NCBI GenBank assembly: GCA_964430565.1
Contig: CAYSFD010000051.1
Location: 62,001 to 126,000 of the forward strand
From: VBDM01 sp964430565
Lineage (GTDB): Bacteria; Pseudomonadota; Gammaproteobacteria; Burkholderiales; SG8-39
Direction of reading: 5' to 3'
Length of the DNA: 64,000 nt
The translations under genes and the position numbers were made by a program. The first letter of the stretch is position 1, and each line of letters opens with the position of its first letter. Below are positions 34,351 to 43,293 of this stretch, piece by piece. Below the pieces are notes generated by a model, which ran no database searches, was not told the origin of the DNA, and was given only the letters and a program-made list of their open reading frames with translations.

Positions 34351-34584
34351 CTAGATTTCGCCGCGCTCGCGCAGCTCTTTGAGCACTGCTTCGATGCCCT
34401 TCTTGTCGATTACGCGCAGGCCCGCGTTCGATATGCGCAGGCTGATCCAGCGCTTCTCGCTTTCCACCCAGAAGCGGCGGTACTGCAGGTTCGGATAGAA
34501 CCGGCGTATGGTCTTATTGTTGGCGTGGGAGACGTGGTGCCCCACTTGGGGTTTCTTGCCCGTTATTTGGCAGACGCGCGCCAT
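34351..34584 (-). CDS. rpmB: 50S ribosomal protein L28
   Basis: 77 aa starting MARVCQITGKKPQVGHHVSHANN with FYPNLQYRRFWVESEKRWISLRIS, diagnostic for L28. Only one Cys, so also the zinc-free form. First gene of rpmB-rpmG; radC ends 62 bp upstream on the same strand. Confidence 0.95.
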   Translation of the reverse strand: MARVCQITGKKPQVGHHVSHANNKTIRRFYPNLQYRRFWVESEKRWISLRISNAGLRVIDKKGIEAVLKELRERGEI

Positions 34585-34645
34585 GCGATGCTCCGCGAGA
34601 AAAGGGCGCATTATAGGCGTGAAGCCGGAGCGCATCAAGCAAGGG

Positions 34646-35320
34646 CTAAAGCAGCCCGCGCTCGGCGAAGGACATCGTACGGGTCCCGGCGACGATGAAA
34701 TGGTCGAGCACCTGGACGTCCACCAGCGCAAGCGCCGCTTTCAGCGAGCGAGTGAGGAGTTCGTCGGCGTGGCTTGGCTCGGCGACGCCCGAGGGATGGT
34801 TGTGCGCGAAGATCACGGCTGCGCAGTTGTGCTTGAGCGCGCATTTGACGACCTCGCGCGGATAAACGCTGGTCTGAGTGAGCGTGCCGCGAAACATCTC
34901 CTCGGAGGCAATCACGCGATGCTGTGCGTCAAGAAGCAGCACCACAAAAACCTCCTGTTCGCGCCCCGAGAGCAGAAGGCGCAGATAGTCGCGCACGGCC
35001 CGCGGCGAGGAGAGGGCGTCACGCGAGGACAAATCTTCCCTGAGTGCGCGTCTCGCCAATTCGAGGGCAGCCTGGAGCTGGGCGAGTTTAGCGCTGCCCA
35101 GGCCCGGTGTTTCCGCGAGGCTCGCGGGTCCGGCTTCGAGAAGCGCCGAGACCGAGCCAAAGCGCCCGAGCAACTCCCGCGCGACGTCCACTGCGCTCTT
35201 GCCTTTGATGCCGGTCCGAAGCAGGATCGCGAGCAGCTCGGCGTCGGCGAGCGCCCCGGCGCCGAGCGCAAACAGACGCTCGCGCGGGCGCTCCTGCACA
35301 GGCCAGTCGGTAATCGCCAT
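34646..35320 (-). CDS. radC: RadC-family JAMM-domain protein
   Basis: 224 aa. N-terminal helix-hairpin-helix region (TPGLGSAKLAQLQAALELA), then the JAB/MPN domain with metal motif H173-N-H175-PSG and Asp186. Full length. Despite its name, RadC's role in DNA repair is not established. Oriented toward rpmB and divergent from coaBC, with a 53-bp gap. Confidence 0.92.
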   Translation of the reverse strand: MAITDWPVQERPRERLFALGAGALADAELLAILLRTGIKGKSAVDVARELLGRFGSVSALLEAGPASLAETPGLGSAKLAQLQAALELARRALREDLSSRDALSSPRAVRDYLRLLLSGREQEVFVVLLLDAQHRVIASEEMFRGTLTQTSVYPREVVKCALKHNCAAVIFAHNHPSGVAEPSHADELLTRSLKAALALVDVQVLDHFIVAGTRTMSFAERGLL

Positions 35321-35373
35321 GGAATTCGCTTAAAATCCTCGTTTTCCGGCTTAACGCACCGCGCCTATTCGCG

Positions 35374-36564
35374 ATGACCGACGTTTCGGGAAAGAAGATT
35401 CTCCTCGGGATCACGGGAGGAATCGCCGCGTACAAGGCGGCTGAGCTGACGCGCCTTCTGGTGAAGTCGGGTGCCGACGTGCGCGTGGTCATGACCGAAG
35501 CCGCGTGCCGGTTCATCACGGCGGCGACCTTGCAGGCACTCTCCAGCAAGCCGGTTTTCACCGACATGTGGGACGCACGCGTGCCCGACGGCATGGGACA
35601 CATAGAGCTGTCTCGCGACCGCGACATCATCGTTGTCGCGCCCGCCACGACCGACTTTCTTGCGAAGCTCGCGAACGGCCTTGGCGACGATCTGCTATCT
35701 ACGCTGTGCCTTGCGCGCCGCTGCCCGCTGCTTGTGGCGCCGGCGATGAACGTCGAAATGTGGCAGAACGCGGCGACCCAGCGCAATGTCGAGCGCCTGC
35801 GCGCTGACGGCGTCGGCATCCTCGGCCCGACGGAGGGCGAGCATGCCGACCGCGAGGGCGGCATGGGGCGGATGCTTGAGCCCGCAGGGATATTTGCCGA
35901 AGTCGCGGTGGCGCTTGGACCCAAGGCGCTCTCGAAAAAAAAAGTGCTGATCACGGCCGGACCGACCTATGAGCCGATCGATACGGTGCGCGGATTGACC
36001 AATCAGAGTTCGGGCAAGATGGGCTACGCCGTCGCGCGGGCGGCCGTGGAAGCTGGGGCAGAGGTAACGCTTGTTTCCGGGGCTACCGCGCTTGCCGCAC
36101 CGGAGGGCGTGGAGCGCGTGGATGTGATAACGGCGCGAGACATGCACAAGGCGGTGATGGCGCGGGCGAGGAATGCGGACGTCTTCATCTCGGTCGCCGC
36201 GGTCACCGATTACCGCCCAATCGATGCCAAGCCGCACAAAATCAAGCGCGGCAACGGTGGCCTAAATGTCGAGCTCGTCCCCAATCCCGACATACTCGGC
36301 GAAGTGGCCGCATTGCCGAAAGGGCCGTTCTGCGTCGGTTTTGCCGCTGAAACCGAAGACCTCATCGCGAACGCCCGAGCAAAGCGCAGCAAGAAGGGAA
36401 TCCCGCTGCTTGCAGCGAATCTCGCGCACGAGACCTTCGGCAGGGACACCAACGCGCTCACGCTCTTCGACGAGGACGGCGTGCACGAACTGCCGCTCGC
36501 GCCGAAGATCGTGCTCGCACGCCAGTTGATCGAGCACATCGCGAAGATGCTGCCACGGGATTAG
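35374..36564 (+). CDS. coaBC: Bifunctional phosphopantothenoylcysteine decarboxylase / phosphopantothenate-cysteine ligase
   Basis: 396 aa, coenzyme A synthesis. CoaC part (1-185): His76 in GHIELSRD, PAMNVEMW with Asn126. CoaB part from about 190: LITAGPTYEPIDTVRGLTNQ, SGKMGYAVA, and the KIKRGNGG/PNPDIL active-site region. Followed after 12 bp by dut, the usual proteobacterial pairing. Confidence 0.95.
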   Translation: MTDVSGKKILLGITGGIAAYKAAELTRLLVKSGADVRVVMTEAACRFITAATLQALSSKPVFTDMWDARVPDGMGHIELSRDRDIIVVAPATTDFLAKLANGLGDDLLSTLCLARRCPLLVAPAMNVEMWQNAATQRNVERLRADGVGILGPTEGEHADREGGMGRMLEPAGIFAEVAVALGPKALSKKKVLITAGPTYEPIDTVRGLTNQSSGKMGYAVARAAVEAGAEVTLVSGATALAAPEGVERVDVITARDMHKAVMARARNADVFISVAAVTDYRPIDAKPHKIKRGNGGLNVELVPNPDILGEVAALPKGPFCVGFAAETEDLIANARAKRSKKGIPLLAANLAHETFGRDTNALTLFDEDGVHELPLAPKIVLARQLIEHIAKMLPRD

Positions 36565-36576
36565 GCGGCTCTTCGC

Positions 36577-37026
36577 TTGAAGACCCTCGACGTAAAGATC
36601 CTCGACCCAAGGCTGATAGACAAGCTGCCGCAGTACTCTACCGCCGGCGCTGCTGGCCTCGACCTGCGGGCCTGTATACATTCGCCGCTCATGCTCGCGC
36701 CAGGGGCAGCGGAGCTGGTGCCTAGCGGTATCGCCATTCACCTCGCCGACCCGGGGCTCGCCGCGGTGGTGGTGCCGCGCTCAGGGCTCGGGCACAAGCA
36801 CGGCATCGTGCTCGGGAACCTCGTCGGCCTGATCGATTCCGACTACCAGGGACAGGTGATGGTGTCGGTGTGGAACCGCTCGGGCGCAGCGTTCACGATC
36901 AATCCGATGGACCGAATCGCGCAGCTCGTGGTGGTGCCGGTAGTGCAGATGAAGCTGAATGTGGTGGAAGAGTTTTCCGCCACCGAGCGCGGTGCAGGAG
37001 GCTTCGGGAGCACTGGGAAATCCTGA
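36577..37026 (+). CDS. dut: Deoxyuridine 5'-triphosphate nucleotidohydrolase
   Basis: 149-aa trimeric dUTPase. TTG start giving MKTLDVKILDPRL. The five motifs are present, including AGLDLRA, PRSGLGHKHG, GLIDSDYQGQ, and the C-terminal RGAGGFGSTG that closes over the active site. Operon partner of coaBC. Confidence 0.94.
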   Translation: MKTLDVKILDPRLIDKLPQYSTAGAAGLDLRACIHSPLMLAPGAAELVPSGIAIHLADPGLAAVVVPRSGLGHKHGIVLGNLVGLIDSDYQGQVMVSVWNRSGAAFTINPMDRIAQLVVVPVVQMKLNVVEEFSATERGAGGFGSTGKS

Positions 37027-37086
37027 ACGGCCCCCAAACTTAGCGTTCCAAGTCAGATCCTGTATAGTTGCACAGTAGGCGACGGT

Positions 37087-40000
37087 ATGCTTCCGCAGGA
37101 CTTCCATCCAATTGTTCAGCGCTGGTGGGAAGCTCGCTTCAGCGAGCCCATGGACGGCGGCACGCGCGTGCTTCCGCCTACCGAGGCGCAGCTCGAAGGC
37201 TGGCACGCGATCCGCGCGGGGGGCCACACGTTGATCGCCGCGCCGACCGGCTCGGGCAAGACGCTCGCCGCTTTCCTCACCTCCATCGACCAGCTGCTGC
37301 GCGAGAGCATCGAGACAGGCGAATTGCCCGACGAGGTGCGCGTCGTCTACGTCTCGCCGCTCAAGGCGCTGTCAGCCGACATCCACAAGAACCTCGCCGA
37401 GCCGCGCCGCGAGATACGTCGCATCGCCGAGGAGATGGGTTTTCCGCTCGTCCACATCACCGCCGCGGTGAGGAGCGGCGACACGCCTCAAGGCGAGCGC
37501 GCCGCCATGCTGCGAACGCCGCCGCACATTCTGGTTACGACGCCGGAATCGCTCTACCTGCTGCTTACGGCCGAGCGCTCGCGCGAGATGCTCAAGACCG
37601 CGCGCGTCGTGATTGTGGATGAGATCCACGCGGTGCTTGAATCGCGGCGCGGCGCTCACCTTGCGCTCTCGCTCGAGCGGCTCGATCACGTGTGCGGGCG
37701 GCGCTTGCAGCGCGTAGGGTTGTCGGCGACACAAAAACCGATCGAGGAAGTCGCGCAGTTCCTTGTCGGATCGGAGAGATCTGACTGCACCATCGTCGAT
37801 CGCGGCCACAAGCGGGACATCGATCTGGAAATCGAAGTGCCCGGCTCGCCCCTGGAAGCGGTGATGTCGGCGGAGGTCTGGCAGGAGATCTATGAGCGCT
37901 TGGTCGAGCTGATCGAGTCGCACCGTACCACGCTCATTTTCGTCAACACTCGGCGCCTCGCCGAGCGCATGGCGTTTCAATTGAGCGAGCGCCTGGGCGC
38001 CGAGCAGGTCGCCGCGCATCACGGCAGCCTCGCCAAGGAAGCGCGGCTGGAAGCGGAAGCCAAGCTGCGCGAAGGCAGGCTCAAGGTCCTGGTCGCCACC
38101 GCATCGCTTGAGCTTGGCATCGACATCGGCCATGTCGATCTCGTCTGCCAGATCTCCTCCCCCAACCGCATCGCGACGCTCCTGCAGCGCGTCGGCCGCT
38201 CGGGCCACACCGTTAGTGGTTTGCCGAAGGGCCGCGTTTTCCCGCTGACGCGCGACGATCTGATCGAGTGCGCGGCAATGTTGCGCGCGGTGAAGGAGGG
38301 CGAGCTCGACCGCGTGCTCATCCCGGAGAAGCCGCTCGACGTGCTCGCGCAGCAGATCGTCGCCGAGTCCGCCGCCGAAGAATGGGACGAGGACGCGCTG
38401 TTCGAGCGTTTTCGCAGCGCCTACCCGTATCGCAGCCTGCAAAAGACCGAGTTCGACGAAGTCGTGGCGATGCTCGCGCACGGCTATTCGACCAAGCGCG
38501 GCCAGCGCGCGGCGCTGGTGCACTACGACGCCGTGCACCGCAAGCTTCGCGAGCGGCGCAGCTCGCGCATGATCGCGATCATGTCCGGCGGCGCGATCCC
38601 GGAGGTGTTCGACTACCGCGTGCAGCTCGATCCCCAGGGTACGTTCATCGGTACGCTCAACGAGGACTTCGCCATCGAATCGCTGCCCGGCGACATCTTC
38701 CAGCTCGGCAATACCTCATGGCGCATCCTGCAGATCGGTAACGGCGTGGTGCGCGTCGCCGACGCTCAAGGCCAGCCCCCCTCGATGCCGTTCTGGCTGG
38801 GCGAAGCGCCGGCGCGTAGCGACGAGATGAGCGCGGCGGTCTCGAAGTTGCGTGCCGCTGCCGACGCGAAGCTTCCCGGACCCGATCAGCCGCGCAGGCC
38901 GGATGAGCTCGACGGTGCCGTCGCGTGGCTCGTGCAGGAATACGAGCTCTCGCGCTCGGCCGCGGAGCAGATCGCGGCCTATCTCGCCGAAGGCAAGCGC
39001 GCTCTGGGCGTCGTGCCGACCGCCGAAACCCTGGTGCTCGAGCGCTTTTTCGATGAAGCGGGCGGCATGCAGCTGGTGCTGCATGCGCCGCTCGGCAGCC
39101 GAGTCAACAAAGCATGGGGCCTCGCACTCAGGAAAAAATTCTGCCAGAGCTTTAACTTCGAGCTGCAGGCGGCAGCCACCGAAGAGGCGCTGGTTTTGTC
39201 ACTCGGGCCGGCGCATTCTTTTCCGCTCGCCGACGTGTTTCGCTATTTGAATCCGAAGACGGTGCGCGAGACGCTCGTCCAGGCGGTGCTCGACTCGCCA
39301 ATTTTCCAGACGCGTTGGCGCTGGACGACGACCCTCGCGCTCGCCGTGCCTCGCAACCGCAACGGCGCGCGCTTGCCCGCGCAGATCCAGCGCATGATCG
39401 CCGAGGAGCTGCTCACTGCGATCTTCCCGGACGCGGCGGCGTGCCTGGACAACATCCAGGGCGCGCGCGAACTGCCCGCGCACCCGCTCGTGGACCAGGC
39501 CGTGCGCGATTGCCTCGAGCAGGCGATGGATCTACCGCAGCTCGTTCGCTATCTGGAGCGCGTATTCGCGGACGAGATTCGCTGTCTTGCGAAAGACACG
39601 CCCGAACCCTCGGTGTTCTGCCACGAGATACTGAACTCGGCCGTCTATACGTTTCTCGACGAGGCGCCGCTCGAAGAGCGTCGCACGCGCGCGGTGTATA
39701 CCCGACGCACGACAGAGCCGCGCAGCGCCGATGACCTCGGCGCGCTTGATGCCGCGGCGATCGAAAACGTCCGCGTCGAAGCCTGGCCAACCGCGAACAC
39801 CGCCGACGAGCTGCACGACGCCTTGCTGCTTGCCGGGTTCATTCGCGCGGAGGAAGCATCGCCTGGCTGGCGAGGGCTCTTCGATGAACTAATCGCCGCC
39901 GGACGAGCTTTCGATGCCAAGGGATTCTGGATCTCGGTCGAGCGCTTCGATGAGCTGAACACCGTCGTTCCGCAATCTACGGTACCGGCGATCCCGGAGC

Positions 40001-41445
40001 GCCTGCGCAGGTCGTGGACGCGCGAAGACGCGGCGCGCGAGCTGGTTCGTGGGCGAACCGAGGTACTCGGGCCGGTGACGGCCTGGCAACTCACCGAATC
40101 CCTCGGGCTTGCCGATACTGTGCTCATCGATGGCGCGCTGCTCGCGCTCGAAGGCGAGGGCAAGGTGCTGCGCGGGCGGTTTACTCGATCATTGGCCGCA
40201 GATGCGATCGAATGGTGTGACCGCAGGCTCCTTGCGCGTATTCACCGCTATACGCTCAACCGGCTGCGCGCCGAGATCGAGCCCGTCAGCGCCACAGATC
40301 TTATGCGGTTCCTGCTGTACTGGCAGCACGTTGCGTGCGAAACCCAGGTCAAGGGCGTGGAGGGTCTTGCCGCGGTGATCGAGCAGCTAGACGGCTACGA
40401 AGTCCCGGCCGGTGCCTGGGAGCAAGAAGTGCTCGCTGTCCGCGTGCAGGACTACGAACCCGATTTCATTGACAGGCTTTGCCTCTCCGGGCGGGTGGCC
40501 TGGGGCCGGCTCTCTGCTGTAAATGGGTCAGGCAAGGCACCGTTGCGCAGCTCGCCGATTGCCTTGATGCCACGCGCGCACGCGGGGCTATGGCGCGCCG
40601 CAGCCGAGCCGGAATCCGGCGATTTGAGCTCGGAGGCGAACGCCGTGTACGAAACCCTGCGCTCGCGGGGCGCTTCGTTCTTTCATGAGATCGTGTTCGC
40701 CGCCGGGCAACTGCGCACGCTCACCGAGCGCTCGCTTGGCGAGCTCGCGGGCTCGGGCCTGGTCACCGCGGACAGCTTTGGCGGCCTGCGCGCGCTGCTG
40801 GCGCCATCGGACAAGCGCAAGCGGCGCTCGCGCCATCGCCGGCCTGCCTACGAAGTAGATACCGCCGGACGCTGGGCGCTTCTTCGAGGCGACGCGACTG
40901 TAGAGGAGGGCAAGCGCGTCGAGCAGATCGCGCGCGCCTTGTTGCGCCGCTACGGCGTTGTTTTCCGCGCGCTGCTCGCGCGCGAGTCGCGTCTGCCGAC
41001 CTGGCGCGAGCTCGCGGGGGTATACCGGCGGCTGGAAGCGCGCGGCGAGATCCGCGGCGGGCGCTTCGTCTCGGGCTTCGGGGGCGAGCAGTTCGCGCTG
41101 GCCGACGCGGTTGGCCGGCTGCGCGCGGTGAGGAAGCTGGATAAGAGCGGCGAGCTCGTTGCGCTCTCCGGCGCCGATCCGCTCAATCTCGTGGGCATCG
41201 TGACCCCTGAGGCGCGCGTTGCGGCGATCACGCCGAACCGGGTGCTGTTCCGTGACGGCCTTGCGATCGCCGCACTTGAAGGCGGCGAAGTGCGCCGACT
41301 CGCCGCCTCGGAATTCGATGACGATACGCTTAAGACGTTGTTTTGGCGCCGGTCGAATGCGCTCGGCGTCAACCCGAGGGGACTCTCCGAGGCTGGCCGC
41401 AAGCGCTGGGTGGAGCGCAGGGTACGGGTACCGCTACCCGGCTGA
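37087..41445 (+). CDS. lhr: Lhr-type DEAD/DEAH superfamily 2 helicase
   Basis: 1452 aa, near the E. coli 1538. Walker A PTGSGKT (53-59), DEIH (178-181), SATQKP, SLELGIDIGHVDLVCQ and QRVGRSGHT, then the Lhr-core winged-helix region and a long C-terminal part with the Lhr-CTD. Bacterial Lhr is an ATP-dependent 3'-5' translocase acting on DNA and DNA:RNA hybrids. Monocistronic; converges on fccB with a 14-bp hairpin between them. Confidence 0.93.
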   Translation: MLPQDFHPIVQRWWEARFSEPMDGGTRVLPPTEAQLEGWHAIRAGGHTLIAAPTGSGKTLAAFLTSIDQLLRESIETGELPDEVRVVYVSPLKALSADIHKNLAEPRREIRRIAEEMGFPLVHITAAVRSGDTPQGERAAMLRTPPHILVTTPESLYLLLTAERSREMLKTARVVIVDEIHAVLESRRGAHLALSLERLDHVCGRRLQRVGLSATQKPIEEVAQFLVGSERSDCTIVDRGHKRDIDLEIEVPGSPLEAVMSAEVWQEIYERLVELIESHRTTLIFVNTRRLAERMAFQLSERLGAEQVAAHHGSLAKEARLEAEAKLREGRLKVLVATASLELGIDIGHVDLVCQISSPNRIATLLQRVGRSGHTVSGLPKGRVFPLTRDDLIECAAMLRAVKEGELDRVLIPEKPLDVLAQQIVAESAAEEWDEDALFERFRSAYPYRSLQKTEFDEVVAMLAHGYSTKRGQRAALVHYDAVHRKLRERRSSRMIAIMSGGAIPEVFDYRVQLDPQGTFIGTLNEDFAIESLPGDIFQLGNTSWRILQIGNGVVRVADAQGQPPSMPFWLGEAPARSDEMSAAVSKLRAAADAKLPGPDQPRRPDELDGAVAWLVQEYELSRSAAEQIAAYLAEGKRALGVVPTAETLVLERFFDEAGGMQLVLHAPLGSRVNKAWGLALRKKFCQSFNFELQAAATEEALVLSLGPAHSFPLADVFRYLNPKTVRETLVQAVLDSPIFQTRWRWTTTLALAVPRNRNGARLPAQIQRMIAEELLTAIFPDAAACLDNIQGARELPAHPLVDQAVRDCLEQAMDLPQLVRYLERVFADEIRCLAKDTPEPSVFCHEILNSAVYTFLDEAPLEERRTRAVYTRRTTEPRSADDLGALDAAAIENVRVEAWPTANTADELHDALLLAGFIRAEEASPGWRGLFDELIAAGRAFDAKGFWISVERFDELNTVVPQSTVPAIPERLRRSWTREDAARELVRGRTEVLGPVTAWQLTESLGLADTVLIDGALLALEGEGKVLRGRFTRSLAADAIEWCDRRLLARIHRYTLNRLRAEIEPVSATDLMRFLLYWQHVACETQVKGVEGLAAVIEQLDGYEVPAGAWEQEVLAVRVQDYEPDFIDRLCLSGRVAWGRLSAVNGSGKAPLRSSPIALMPRAHAGLWRAAAEPESGDLSSEANAVYETLRSRGASFFHEIVFAAGQLRTLTERSLGELAGSGLVTADSFGGLRALLAPSDKRKRRSRHRRPAYEVDTAGRWALLRGDATVEEGKRVEQIARALLRRYGVVFRALLARESRLPTWRELAGVYRRLEARGEIRGGRFVSGFGGEQFALADAVGRLRAVRKLDKSGELVALSGADPLNLVGIVTPEARVAAITPNRVLFRDGLAIAALEGGEVRRLAASEFDDDTLKTLFWRRSNALGVNPRGLSEAGRKRWVERRVRVPLPG

Positions 41446-41486
41446 CCTGTAGCCCCACGAAGCGCTGATAGGGGAGAGGGGAGGTT

Positions 41487-41518
41487 ACGGAGGGAGAGGG
41501 TCCTCCCTCTCCCTCCGT
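41487..41518. terminator. Perfect 14-bp hairpin between convergent lhr and fccB
   Basis: ACGGAGGGAGAGGG / CCCTCTCCCTCCGT with a TCCT loop. No T-run on either side, so it is likely a barrier or processing site for both converging transcripts rather than a classic intrinsic terminator. Confidence 0.5.
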
Positions 41519-41550
41519 TCGTGACTTTCAGCCCAGCGGCTAGCCGCAGG

Positions 41551-42846
41551 CTAGCCCAGCATGTCCGCCCATATATTCTGAGCCCACGCCCAGCCGTAGG
41601 CGCCTTCGATCTCGCTGCGGCTGGAGGACACGCCGCTCGCCCCTGGGACGACCGTCAGCGTTTTCTGTGCCGGATCGTAACGATGCACCGAAGCGACGTG
41701 GATCACTTCCTTGTCGCTGACGAAGCTGTAGCAGGTGTTGGCGATCACCGGTTGGGGATTCGGGGCACGCCCGTTCATGAGCTCGATGATCGCAGCCGCC
41801 GCGATCTTGGCGTGGTTGTTCGCCATGTGGCCCGACTTGGGCATCGCCGGAGCCGAGAGCGTCGAGTCGCCTAGAACGTGGATTCCCTTTTGCGCGAGTG
41901 ACTCCATGGTCAGCCAATCGACCCCGCACCAGCGGGTGTTTCCGGTCATGAGGCCGGCATCGCGGGCGATGTCGCCTGCACGCATCGGCGGCAGTACGTT
42001 GAGCACATCGCCCTTGATCGTGTCGAAGTCTGTTTTTACTGTGCCCGCGCGAGCATCCACGGCTTTGACCTCGTTGTTGCCGCGGAACTCGATCATGCCG
42101 CCATATAGGTCGCGCCAGGCAGCTTTGAACAGCGCACCCTTGGACGTCACGTCCTCGTTGGCGTCGAGTATCAGGACCTTCGAACGGGGTTTCGCCTGCT
42201 TGAAGTAGGACGCGACTTGGCAGGCGCGCTCGTACGGACCGGGCGGACAGCGGTACGGCGCCCGAGGAACCGCCAGGACGAAAACCCCGCCCTCGGACAT
42301 CGATTCGAGCTGCTGTCTCAACGCCACGGTTTCGGGGCCCGCCTTCCAGGCGTGCAGAACTCTCTTTTGCGCCTCCGCATCGTAGCCCTGAATCTGGTCG
42401 TGCATCAGCTCGACGCCCGGTGACACGATCAGGCGGTCGTAGGGCAGGTCCTCGATGCGGCGCAGCCTGACGCGCTTCCTTGCCGTGTCGATTGCCGTAA
42501 CCTCATCGCGAATGACCTGAACACCGTAGTCGCGCAGCTTCGCATAGCTGCGGGTCATGTCGCCGATCTTCCTGCTGCCGCCAAGCACCAGGTTGGATGT
42601 GGGGCAGGAGATGAATTCGGTGCCGCGCTCGATCATGAAAACCTCGATTGCGCCCTCGCCCCACATACGCAGGTACTTGGCGGCGGTCGCGCCACCAAAG
42701 CCTCCGCCGATGACGATGACGCGCCCGATCGGCTTGGACGGCGCCGCGGGTTGCATCGCGCAGCCCGGAAGAAGCGAAGCGGTCGCGGCGCCTACCGTCG
42801 TGGCGCCGGAGATCTTCAGGAACTCGCGTCGGCTAAATCGACTCAT
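41551..42846 (-). CDS. fccB: Flavocytochrome c sulfide dehydrogenase, flavoprotein subunit
   Basis: 431-aa periplasmic flavoprotein that oxidises sulfide. N-terminal Tat signal (SRREFLK). FAD Rossmann loop VIVIGGGFGGATAAKYL (43-60). Cys81 (SCPTSNLVLGG) aligns with the Cys that binds FAD covalently, and Cys200 (YRCPPGPYERA) with Cys372 (NTCYSF) match the redox-active disulfide. All three are present, so the enzyme looks functional. Its monoheme partner gene lies 9 bp upstream on the same strand. Confidence 0.92.
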   Translation of the reverse strand: MSRFSRREFLKISGATTVGAATASLLPGCAMQPAAPSKPIGRVIVIGGGFGGATAAKYLRMWGEGAIEVFMIERGTEFISCPTSNLVLGGSRKIGDMTRSYAKLRDYGVQVIRDEVTAIDTARKRVRLRRIEDLPYDRLIVSPGVELMHDQIQGYDAEAQKRVLHAWKAGPETVALRQQLESMSEGGVFVLAVPRAPYRCPPGPYERACQVASYFKQAKPRSKVLILDANEDVTSKGALFKAAWRDLYGGMIEFRGNNEVKAVDARAGTVKTDFDTIKGDVLNVLPPMRAGDIARDAGLMTGNTRWCGVDWLTMESLAQKGIHVLGDSTLSAPAMPKSGHMANNHAKIAAAAIIELMNGRAPNPQPVIANTCYSFVSDKEVIHVASVHRYDPAQKTLTVVPGASGVSSSRSEIEGAYGWAWAQNIWADMLG

Positions 42847-42855
42847 GGTGGCCCT

Positions 42856-43170
42856 TTACTTGGTCTTTTTCTCCGAGAAATACGCAGCGAGCGCGTCGAT
42901 CTGCTCGTCGGTATAGCCCTTCGAAATCTGGTGCATGATGGTCGCCGGACGTTTACCGGCTTTGAAATCCTGCATCTGCTGTGCGAGTAGGGACCTTTGT
43001 TGACCTGCCAGGTTGGGCATCCCTTGCTGGCTTACGCCGTGGGTGCCGTGGCAATTGGCGCAGGCTGCGGCGAGATTTCGGCCGAGATTAGGGTCTGCAC
43101 CCTGGGCAGAAACCGGTGAGGCAAGCGCCGCGCCCGTGACGAATGCGGCGGCAATCAATGCGCGACCCAT
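42856..43170 (-). CDS. Monoheme cytochrome c, FccA-like subunit
   Basis: 104 aa. ATG 43170 follows AGGAGG; signal peptide cut after VSAQ. One heme site C37-A-N-C40-H41 and a probable axial Met in ATIMHQI; class I fold. Allochromatium FccA is diheme, whereas this is the short monoheme type found in many betaproteobacteria. First gene of the pair with fccB; passes electrons from sulfide oxidation to the respiratory chain. Confidence 0.88.
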   Translation of the reverse strand: MGRALIAAAFVTGAALASPVSAQGADPNLGRNLAAACANCHGTHGVSQQGMPNLAGQQRSLLAQQMQDFKAGKRPATIMHQISKGYTDEQIDALAAYFSEKKTK

Positions 43171-43293
43171 GGGGCCTCCTCTTGATATTTTTCCTGCGAG
43201 TTCGAGTTTCCATCCGACCCGATGGACTGTCAAGGGGCGGCAGGTCCCTTGAAGAAAAGGCTGACGGCCTTTGTTCCCCCGATCAGGAAACGC

